This document shows positions 52,721 through 59,788 of a stretch of 64,000 nt of DNA, piece by piece (position 1 is the stretch's first letter; each line of letters starts with the position of its first letter). Position numbers and translations under genes: made by a program. The notes under the pieces are model-generated. The model was not told the DNA's origin. It searched no databases and saw only the letters and a program-made list of their open reading frames with translations. Location of the stretch: NCBI RefSeq assembly GCF_019634775.1, contig NZ_JAHCAS010000001.1, forward strand, positions 1,550,001-1,614,000, read 5' to 3'. The stretch comes from Dokdonella sp. (GTDB taxonomy: Bacteria; Pseudomonadota; Gammaproteobacteria; Xanthomonadales; Rhodanobacteraceae).

Positions 52721-54976
52721 CTACTGGTAGCCGAGGATAGCACGGCGCAGGAAATCGCCGGTTTTCTGCCCGATCGAGCCGATTCCCTTGAATTCGACCT
52801 CGAAGTACAGCGCATTCGTCGCGTCGCCTTCGATGTTGTGCACATAGCGGCGGCCGAGCACGCGCCACGCCGTGCAGCAACTGTCGTGCTCGATACCGGC
52901 GAAGGCTTCGAGGGTGGTGTTGTCGCGCAGCGAATAATTCCAGCGCGCGACGAAGCGCCACGCGCCACTGATCGGCACCAGCACTGAGCCGTCGACGTAT
53001 TCGAGGAAATCGCGGCGGAAGCGATAGGACAGATTGGCCACGCCCTCGCGGCCGAAGCGGTTCTGGATGCCGATCGACGACAGGTCGGTGCGGTCGCTGT
53101 TCGGGTTCCACTGGTTGGCCAGGGTGGCGCGCCAGCGGTCGCTGATGCGCAGGTCGAGCTCGCCGATGTATGCCGAGCCGGAGAAATCGGTGGCTGGGCG
53201 GCCCGGCAACTGCACGCGCTGGTCGTCGAAATGGCGGATCTGGCCGATGCTCGCGCTGAGGCGCTCGGTGCCATCGCCGTCGAGCAGGCGTGAGGTCAGG
53301 GCAAGGGTCAGGTTGTTTGCATCCATCTGACGGTCGGCGCCGACGAAGCGGTTTGTGCGGAACAACTGGCCGAAGCTGAATGGCGTTTCCTGGGTGTCGA
53401 ACAGCGGCAGGTCGTCCTGGTCGCGATACGGCACGTGCAGGTAGTAGAGGCGCGGTTCGAGGGTCTGCGTCCAGTCGCCGCCGGCGAGGTTCAGGGCGCG
53501 CTCGAAACGCAGGCCGGCATCGAGACTGGCGATCGGCATGCCGCGGTCGGGGTGGCGGTTGCCGTCGCGGTCGATGTCGTAGCGCGTGTAGCGGTAGCCG
53601 ATCTCTGGTCGCATGAAGTACGCCGCAGCGTCGATCGGATACGCGAGATAGGGATGCAGGTCGAGACGGCGGCCATCGACCGCGTCGTCGTTGGAGAAGG
53701 CAACGAACTCCGAGCGGATGCCGCCGTCGATCCCGCCGAACAGGTTCCGCTCGGCGTCGAAGGTCACGCGCGGCAGGCGACGGTAGGGTTCGGCGGCACC
53801 AGGCAGGGTCGGGTCGGTGATCTGGTATTCATCGCCGCCGATGCGCGCGTTCCACCAGGTGCCGTTGCCGACCACGTAGGCGCGTGACGGCAACAGGCTG
53901 GTCGCGGCGATGTTGAGGCTGCGGCCGAAGTCCTCGAACCAGCGGTCGTCGGAGGCGCGGTTGATGTCGATTTCCGCGCCCCAGTGACGGCTGAAGCGTG
54001 AGCGGTTGTCCCAGTGGAACAGGCGGCGGCTGCCATCGTCCTTGCGGTCGTCGGGCAGCAGGTTCAGTTCGACGCTGCCACGGCTGGAATCGGTGAGGTA
54101 TCTGAACTCACCGCCGAGCATGAGGCCGCGGTGGCTCATCAGGCGCGGCGTCAGGGTGAGATCGTAGTTCGGTGCGAGATTGAGGTAGTACGGCAGGCTG
54201 AAGTCGAAACCGCGCCGATCGTTGTAACCGAACTCGGGGAACAGGAAGCCGCTCTTGCGCCGGTCGTCGAGCGGGAAGGTCGCGTACGGCAGCCAGAATA
54301 CCGGCACGTCGGCGATGCGGAAGCTCAGGTCGCGGGCGACACCGACACCTTCGGCTTGGTCGAGTTGCATCTCGCGCGCACGGAACTCCCAGCCTGGCGA
54401 GTCGAGCGGGCAGGTGCTGAAGCTCGTGTCGGTCAGTTCGGCGTGGTCGGTGTCCTTCAAGACAGCGGCGCCGGCTCGACCGTTGCCGCGCGAGGACAGC
54501 AGCTGGTAGCGCACGCCATCGAGGCTGCCGCTTGCCGGAGCGGTCGTGCCGCGTCCGCTCTTGGCCGACATCAGCAGGTTGCGGTCCTGGTAGCGCACCG
54601 CGCCTTCGGCGCTCCATGCCGTCGACGACTGCGTATAGGTGAAGCGGTCGGCGCGGATGAGCTGATCGAGCTGACGGATGCTGGCATCGCCTTCGAGCAC
54701 ATAGGTGTCGCCGTCTGCGGAGCTGCCGTAGCGCGCCTCGACCTCGGTGTCAGCAGCCGTGCGCTCGCCGCTGGTCGGCAGTCCCGGCACGTGGAACTCG
54801 AGCAGATCATTCGGAGGGCACTGCGACCAGTCGGCACTCGGGCGCGGACAGGCATGGATACCGATCGGACAGATCGGTGCATCGCTCTCGGCCGCCAGGC
54901 CGGGCATGCACAGCGCGCACAGGATGGCTGCGGCGAGCGGTCGCCGCAGGCGGATAGAGCGGGTCGAGTGGATCAC
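52721..54976 (-). CDS. lptD: LPS-assembly protein LptD
   Basis: This 751-residue outer-membrane beta-barrel inserts LPS into the outer leaflet with LptE. A signal peptide (about residues 1-29) is followed by the OstA-type jellyroll (residues about 75-200: TYVLEGDASIRQLDQLI). The barrel has phrases such as YATFPLDDRRKSGFLFPEFG and RYLTDSSRGSVELNLLPDD. Cysteines occur near the N-terminus (CPIGIHAC, QCPPN) and at the C-terminal SCCTAW pair, as expected for the disulfide-linked family. The GTG at 54976 is chosen for the signal peptide. It reads into surA. Confidence 0.95.
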   Translation of the reverse strand: MIHSTRSIRLRRPLAAAILCALCMPGLAAESDAPICPIGIHACPRPSADWSQCPPNDLLEFHVPGLPTSGERTAADTEVEARYGSSADGDTYVLEGDASIRQLDQLIRADRFTYTQSSTAWSAEGAVRYQDRNLLMSAKSGRGTTAPASGSLDGVRYQLLSSRGNGRAGAAVLKDTDHAELTDTSFSTCPLDSPGWEFRAREMQLDQAEGVGVARDLSFRIADVPVFWLPYATFPLDDRRKSGFLFPEFGYNDRRGFDFSLPYYLNLAPNYDLTLTPRLMSHRGLMLGGEFRYLTDSSRGSVELNLLPDDRKDDGSRRLFHWDNRSRFSRHWGAEIDINRASDDRWFEDFGRSLNIAATSLLPSRAYVVGNGTWWNARIGGDEYQITDPTLPGAAEPYRRLPRVTFDAERNLFGGIDGGIRSEFVAFSNDDAVDGRRLDLHPYLAYPIDAAAYFMRPEIGYRYTRYDIDRDGNRHPDRGMPIASLDAGLRFERALNLAGGDWTQTLEPRLYYLHVPYRDQDDLPLFDTQETPFSFGQLFRTNRFVGADRQMDANNLTLALTSRLLDGDGTERLSASIGQIRHFDDQRVQLPGRPATDFSGSAYIGELDLRISDRWRATLANQWNPNSDRTDLSSIGIQNRFGREGVANLSYRFRRDFLEYVDGSVLVPISGAWRFVARWNYSLRDNTTLEAFAGIEHDSCCTAWRVLGRRYVHNIEGDATNALYFEVEFKGIGSIGQKTGDFLRRAILGYQ

Positions 54977-55083
54977 GGTCGATGAGGCGCCGGCGGCGAG
55001 GACGCGATAGCTTGCCGAATCGGACCGGCGGCGGCAAACCCGGTATGCAGGGTTTGCCGCGCGATCGGCATCAGGTGGTGCGG

Positions 55084-56307
55084 TCAATCACCCCAGACCC
55101 GCCACAGGCCCGAGCGGTGGTAGGCATATCCGTCGCGGATCTGCTGCTGGTCGCGTGGGTCGTCGCCGTAGCTGCCGCCGAAATCGAGCGGGCCGCCCCA
55201 TTCCGGGCGCGAGGTACCGCTCTGCTGCTGCTTCCAGCCCGCGGCACGCAGGGCGACGTCCTCGGGAATGCCGGCCGCAGCGGCGGTCATGCCGTAGTTG
55301 AAGTTGCCGAAGTTCTCGTATTGCGCGCCTTGCTGCTTGTAGTCCCAGGGCGCATGGCTGTCGACCTGGTCCTTGAACCACGGCAGGTTCAGCGGAAAGT
55401 CCCGGTGTTGCGAGGCAAGTTCGATGTTGGCGGTCGGCGATGCCGTCGGTGGATGCTCGGGCACGATGCCGATGCCGGCGGCAATTGCCTCGTCGCGGCC
55501 GAGCAGACCGGAAAGGGCCTTGGCCGTGTTGTCTGCCGTGGCGTCCAGGCGCGGATCGCCGCCGGGCGTGGAGCTGATCGCCGACTGCATGGCGCCGAGC
55601 GCCTCGGCTGCCGATTCGAACACCGTCGTGCGCAGGGCGAGATCGCCACCCTGGGCGGCGCCGATGATGCGATCGAGCGTCGCCGGCTGGAAATCATGCA
55701 AGGTGACCGGTGGCAGCATTGCGCCGGTCGAAATCGTCGTGCTGGCATGGCCGGACGCCGCCTCAAGCACGCCATCGAGCTTGCCGGCCTGATCGAGCCT
55801 GCGCACCGCGTCGGCGAATGCATTCGGCGAATCGGCCAAGCTGGCCAGCACGTCGGCGGCGGCGTGTGCCTCGGCGTTGCCGTAGTGGGTGGTCATGCTG
55901 CCGAAGTTCGCCGTGAACGCCTGCGGGCCACCCTGGATTTGGCTGCCGAGCGCATCGAGGTATTCGACCTTCTGCGTCGCATCGCCCGCGCGGATCACCG
56001 CGGCGGTGGTTGGCTCGACGCCGAAGGCATCGGCGACGCGGGCCAGCTGTGTGCCGTCGAGCGCGCCGGCAAGCGTGTTGAGCAGGGCATCGCGGTCACC
56101 GGCGCTGAGGCCGTTGACCCAGCTGTTGGCCTCGTCTGCCCAGTGTTGCAGTTCCTCGTCGCCCAGCTGCGCGACGACATCGTTGATTTCGCTCGGTGAA
56201 ACGCTGGCGAGCGTGGAATGGATGTCCTTGAGATCGTCCTCGGTGACATCCCAGTCGGTGAGCGATTCGGCGAGCCTGTCGCGGACGGTATCGAGGGTGT
56301 CGGTCAT
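55084..56307 (-). CDS. Probable toxin effector with C-terminal Ntox44-like domain
   Basis: This 407-residue protein has no signal peptide. Residues 1-275 are a helical module with repeating LAESL, LNTLAGALDGTQLARVADAF and similar text. The C-terminal part (about 300-407) carries the motifs WDYK (321-324), FGNFNYG (333-339), a GIPEDVALRAAG helix and GDDPRDQ (381-387), which I match to the polymorphic toxin type 44 family (PF15607). It lacks the XVIPCD tail of Xanthomonad T4SS effectors. The secretion route is not visible. A lipoprotein gene lies 86 bases upstream and could be its immunity protein. Confidence 0.72.
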   Translation of the reverse strand: MTDTLDTVRDRLAESLTDWDVTEDDLKDIHSTLASVSPSEINDVVAQLGDEELQHWADEANSWVNGLSAGDRDALLNTLAGALDGTQLARVADAFGVEPTTAAVIRAGDATQKVEYLDALGSQIQGGPQAFTANFGSMTTHYGNAEAHAAADVLASLADSPNAFADAVRRLDQAGKLDGVLEAASGHASTTISTGAMLPPVTLHDFQPATLDRIIGAAQGGDLALRTTVFESAAEALGAMQSAISSTPGGDPRLDATADNTAKALSGLLGRDEAIAAGIGIVPEHPPTASPTANIELASQHRDFPLNLPWFKDQVDSHAPWDYKQQGAQYENFGNFNYGMTAAAAGIPEDVALRAAGWKQQQSGTSRPEWGGPLDFGGSYGDDPRDQQQIRDGYAYHRSGLWRVWGD

Positions 56308-56392
56308 GGCAGTGTCACACAGGCGGACAGGCGGCCATGCTGGATCGCGAGGCCAGCGGCAGGAACTGGGGAAAACCCCGGGCTGCCGTGAT

Positions 56393-56845
56393 TCAGCGGG
56401 CGTCGGCCTTCGCGCGTTCGATGTTGTGGCGCATGCCGCCGGGTGGTGCGCCAGGATCGGTGCGGCCGGGTGCGAATGCGAGGTCGAAGCCGGCACCGAC
56501 GGCGGTCACGCCAGCGGCGTCCCGGCGCGTCGTGTAGGCGTCGAGGTAGCGGATCTCGAGCCGGCGGGGAGACGTCCATGCCAGGCTGGCGCCATAGGCC
56601 TGCCGGTTGCGCGTCGCGCCGACCAGTTCGGCAACCGGATCGCCATGCACGGCCGCGCCGGCGGCGACGACGTGGACGTGGTAGACGAAGGTGGTCGTCG
56701 CACCGCCGTTTGACTCGGCCAGTACCGCGTCGAGGCGGCCATCCGGCGAGGTCGCGCGCGCGACCTCGTCCCAGCGTGTCGGCGGCGAACACCCGGCCAG
56801 TGCGAACAGGGCGGACAGGAGCGTGGCGAAAGGGAGACGATTCAT
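56393..56845 (-). CDS. Small lipoprotein, candidate immunity protein
   Basis: This 150-residue protein has a signal peptide ending in the lipobox LAGC (Cys about residue 19), so it is a lipoprotein facing the periplasm. The rest includes TSPDGRLDAVLAESNGGATT and RRLEIRYLDAYTTRR, similar in style to small periplasmic lipoproteins of unknown role. It precedes the Ntox44-like gene on the same strand with an 86-base gap. The pairing suggests immunity but nothing in the sequence proves it. A GTG at 56851 is an alternative start. Confidence 0.68.
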   Translation of the reverse strand: MNRLPFATLLSALFALAGCSPPTRWDEVARATSPDGRLDAVLAESNGGATTTFVYHVHVVAAGAAVHGDPVAELVGATRNRQAYGASLAWTSPRRLEIRYLDAYTTRRDAAGVTAVGAGFDLAFAPGRTDPGAPPGGMRHNIERAKADAR

Positions 56846-56913
56846 GCGCACAGTGTGGATGCGGGCGCGTGGATCGTCGAGGGTGTGGCGGCGGATGGGT
56901 GAACGCGAAGCGT

Positions 56914-57849
56914 TCAGTCCGGATCACAGCCGTGGAGCAACTCCGTGACATGCACCGCCACAGTCTCGCGCAAGGCGGTCAGGCTGTAGCCGCCCTCGAG
57001 TGTGGACACGATTCGGCCCTGTGCATGGCGTTCGGCCAGTTCGACCAGGCGGCGCGTGATCCAGGCGTAGTCGTCGCTGTCAAGGTCGAGGTTGGCGAGT
57101 GGGTCGAGCCGGTGCGCATCGAAACCGGCCGAGACGAGCACGAGCTGAGGGGCGAAGGCATCGACCGCCGGCAGCACGAGGTCAGTCATCGCCGCGCGGA
57201 ATCCAGCCGAACCGGTGCCCGGCGGCAGCGGTGCGTTGATGATGTTGCCGACGCCGCGTTCGCGTGCGCTGCCGCTGCCTGGATACAGCGGCGACTGGTG
57301 CGTCGAGGCAAACAGCACGCGTGCCTCGGACCAGAAGATGTCCTGCGTGCCATTGCCGTGGTGGACGTCGAAGTCGACGATGGCGATGCGCGCAAGGCCG
57401 TGTTCGGCCAGCGCATGCATGGCGCCGACGGCGATATTGTTGAACAGGCAGAACCCCATCACCGCCTGTGCGGTGGCATGATGGCCCGGCGGGCGCACCG
57501 CGCAGAACGCGCGGCGGGTGTCGCCTTGCATGACACGGTCGACTGCCGCACAGACCGCACCGGCCGCGCGCAGCGCTGCTTCCTTGGAGCCGGTCGACAT
57601 CACTGTGTCGGCATCGAGACGGCGACCGTCGACGTCGGGCGCATCGAGTACGCCGGCGAGGTGTCCGGCGTGGTGTGCGCGCAGCAGTTGCGCGCGTGTC
57701 GCGCGCGGCGCTTCGATGCGTTCGAGCGTGGCGAAACGATCGTCATCGAGCGCCTGCAGGACGGCGGTCAGGCGCGCGGGCGATTCGGGATGGCCGGGAC
57801 CGGGGACGTGGTCGAGGCAGGCCCGATGCGTGTACAGGGCGACGCCCAT
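56914..57849 (-). CDS. Histone deacetylase-like amidohydrolase
   Basis: This 311-residue zinc hydrolase matches bacterial HDAC/acetylpolyamine amidohydrolases: the histidine pair in RPPGHHA (His123, His124), DVHHGNG starting at Asp161 and SAGFDAH for zinc and catalysis. Substrates of bacterial members include acetylpolyamines or acetylated proteins; which applies is unknown. The ATG at 57849 is chosen because homology begins there. It follows the cobalamin adenosyltransferase gene after seven bases, on the same strand. Confidence 0.93.
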   Translation of the reverse strand: MGVALYTHRACLDHVPGPGHPESPARLTAVLQALDDDRFATLERIEAPRATRAQLLRAHHAGHLAGVLDAPDVDGRRLDADTVMSTGSKEAALRAAGAVCAAVDRVMQGDTRRAFCAVRPPGHHATAQAVMGFCLFNNIAVGAMHALAEHGLARIAIVDFDVHHGNGTQDIFWSEARVLFASTHQSPLYPGSGSARERGVGNIINAPLPPGTGSAGFRAAMTDLVLPAVDAFAPQLVLVSAGFDAHRLDPLANLDLDSDDYAWITRRLVELAERHAQGRIVSTLEGGYSLTALRETVAVHVTELLHGCDPD

Positions 57850-57856
57850 TGGCCGT

Positions 57857-58411
57857 TCAGCGGCGCACTCGCTCGTGTTGCCACAGCACCTCGCCGTGCG
57901 CCGAGGCGCGGGCAAGCACGCGGGCGATGACGAACAGCAGGTCGGACAATCGATTGAGATAACGCATCGCCTCGGCGCGCACGCTCTCCGTGCGCGATAG
58001 TGCGACCACTTCGCGCTCGGCGCGCCGGCAGATCGTGCGGGCCAAGTGGCATTGCGCCGCGGCCATGCCGCCGCCCGGCAGGATGAAATCCTTGAGTGGC
58101 GGCAGATCCTCGTTGAAGCCATCGAGCTCGCGTTCGAGGCGCTCGATCTCGGCGGCGTGCACAAGCGCCATGCCAGGAATGCACAGTTCACCGCCGAGAT
58201 TGAACAACTCGTGCTGCACGCGCGTCAGCACGTCGCGCACGGCCTCGGGCACCTCGCAGGCGAGGACGACGCCGAGCGCGCTGTTGAGTTCGTCGACCGC
58301 GCCGTAGGCACCGACGCGCGGGTTGTCCTTGCCGACGCGGCTGCCATCGCCGAGGCCGGTCGAACCGTCGTCGCCGGTGCGTGTATAGATCTTCGAGAGG
58401 CGGTTGCCCAC
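57857..58411 (-). CDS. ATP:cob(I)alamin adenosyltransferase, PduO type
   Basis: This 184-residue trimeric enzyme adds the adenosyl group to cob(I)alamin. Diagnostic features are YTRTGDDGSTGLGDGSRV at the start, GAYGAVDELNSALG and the catalytic end RRAEREVVAL. The start at 58411 is a GTG, chosen because homology begins with RLSKIYTRTGDDG. It sits between a membrane protein and the HDAC-like gene and supplies coenzyme B12. Confidence 0.95.
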   Translation of the reverse strand: MGNRLSKIYTRTGDDGSTGLGDGSRVGKDNPRVGAYGAVDELNSALGVVLACEVPEAVRDVLTRVQHELFNLGGELCIPGMALVHAAEIERLERELDGFNEDLPPLKDFILPGGGMAAAQCHLARTICRRAEREVVALSRTESVRAEAMRYLNRLSDLLFVIARVLARASAHGEVLWQHERVRR

Positions 58412-58418
58412 GCCAGGC

Positions 58419-58997
58419 TCAGCGTGTCGCGCGCACCGCGCCGGGCAGGGCCAGCGCGGCGATCGTGTGGAACGCTGCGGCGATACCGGCATAGGTCGCC
58501 GTGGTGCCGACGAAGGTGAGGTACCAGTCACCGAGGTTCTTGAACCAGCCGCCGAAGCTGCGCTCGGTCACCATTGGGCTCAGCCAGTAGAAGCTGCCGT
58601 TGCTGACCAGATAACAGAGCGTCGCCGCCACGAGCAGCGAGGAAACGAAGCGGCCGAGCGTGGCGAGGGTGATGCCGTCGTAGCGGCTGCGCAGCCATGA
58701 ACCGCCGAACCACAGCACGGCATAGGCCGGCAGCAGCATCCAGTAGGCCGGCGACACGCAATAATGCGTCCAGAAGTCGAGTCCCTGGCCGGTGACGACG
58801 AGGATGTCGACGGCCACCGCCAGCGCCATCAGCAGCGGGAACGCCCAGCGCACCGAACCGCGCAGATAGAAGCCGGCGACGAAGAACACCGCCCACGAGG
58901 CATCGGGCACGGCGGCGAAATGGTGGAAGCGCGTCGCCACCATGGCGATGGCAAGAACGGTGAAGATCGCGATGCGCTGCGGCGTGCTGAGGCTCAT
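58419..58997 (-). CDS. Small membrane protein (DUF6580-like)
   Basis: This 192-residue protein has about five hydrophobic segments. The opening RFHHFAAVPDASWAVFFVAGFYLRG and the FGGWFKNLGDWYLTFVGTT motif near the C-terminus match a family of uncharacterised membrane proteins that resemble ECF-transporter S components. It is next to the cobalamin adenosyltransferase gene (7 bases) and near a CobC-like phosphatase, so a corrinoid or precursor transport role is plausible. This is inference from context. Confidence 0.7.
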   Translation of the reverse strand: MSLSTPQRIAIFTVLAIAMVATRFHHFAAVPDASWAVFFVAGFYLRGSVRWAFPLLMALAVAVDILVVTGQGLDFWTHYCVSPAYWMLLPAYAVLWFGGSWLRSRYDGITLATLGRFVSSLLVAATLCYLVSNGSFYWLSPMVTERSFGGWFKNLGDWYLTFVGTTATYAGIAAAFHTIAALALPGAVRATR

Positions 58998-59046
58998 GTC
59001 GGGCTACCGGGTGGACCAGACGCGCATCTTAGCCCATGCGCCTCGT

Positions 59047-59652
59047 TCAGTCCGCCGGGAACACGGCGCTGTTGACGCAGGCGACGTCGAACTGGCCGTT
59101 GCGCCAGCACACCCGCGTGACCTTCGCCGGTTCGACCGCGAGCGCGGTCGCGCGTGCCGGCGGCAGGCCGAGCGCATGGCAGAGCAGGGCGCGGATCGAG
59201 CCGGGGTGAGCTACGGCGAGCACGCGGTCGTTGCCCTGCGTGGTGCCGAGCAGGGCCGACAGCCAGACTGCGGTCCGGCGCAGGACGTCGGCGAAGCTCT
59301 CGCCGTCCGGAGCCGGCTGGATCACCCAGTTGTCCAGCCAGTGCCGGTATGCCAGCGCATCCTCGCGCGCGATCTGGTCCCAGCGCCTGCCCTCCCATCG
59401 GCCGAAATCGAACTCGCGCAGGCGCTCGTCGACCAAGGGCTCGATTGCAAAGCGCGCGGCGAACACCTGTGCCGATTGCTGCGCGCGGCGCAGGTCGCTG
59501 CTGAACAGGAAGCGCGGCGCCGCCCCGGTCCAGCCCGCGGCGAGGCCTTGCACGTCGGTGAAGCCGCGTGCCGACAGCGGTGGATCGCCATGCCCCACGC
59601 AGAGCGCGGCATCGGCATCGGTGGTGCCGTGGCAGGTGAGGATCAGGTCCAT
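59047..59652 (-). CDS. Histidine phosphatase family protein, CobC-like, atypical active site
   Basis: This 201-residue protein has the histidine-phosphatase fold and is nearest to alpha-ribazole phosphatase CobC: GHGDPPLSARGFTDVQGLA, SSDLRRAQQSAQVFA, LREFDFGRWEG and the second His in VAHPGSIRALL. The catalytic RHG motif at the start is instead CHG (LTCHGTTDAD), so the usual phosphate-binding Arg is missing. That may lower activity or alter the substrate. The start at 59652 is chosen because homology begins there. Confidence 0.85.
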   Translation of the reverse strand: MDLILTCHGTTDADAALCVGHGDPPLSARGFTDVQGLAAGWTGAAPRFLFSSDLRRAQQSAQVFAARFAIEPLVDERLREFDFGRWEGRRWDQIAREDALAYRHWLDNWVIQPAPDGESFADVLRRTAVWLSALLGTTQGNDRVLAVAHPGSIRALLCHALGLPPARATALAVEPAKVTRVCWRNGQFDVACVNSAVFPAD

Positions 59653-59711
59653 CAGAAAAAGTTCGTGCAGGTCTGGTAGGGCCGATGTTGCGAGCGGGGC
59701 GACGCGGTTTC

Positions 59712-59788
59712 GTAGGAGCCCGTTCACGGGCGATCGGTGTTGCGATGGAACGAACGAAGGAAAGCATCGCCCCTGAAGGGGCTCCTAC
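59712..59788. repeat. Inverted repeat at the 3' end of the M14 peptidase gene
   Basis: GTAGGAGCCCGTTCACGGGC (from 59712) is matched by the complement of its far arm ending at 59788 (GGGGCTCCTAC), 21 of 23 positions. The stop TAG of the peptidase gene (59785-59787) falls inside the repeat arm. A second interpretation is a REP-type terminator. Confidence 0.75.

Noticed and set aside
55084..56307. Xanthomonad T4SS effector with XVIPCD
   Set aside because: The C-terminus is the toxin-like domain itself; no XVIPCD-like conserved tail is visible.
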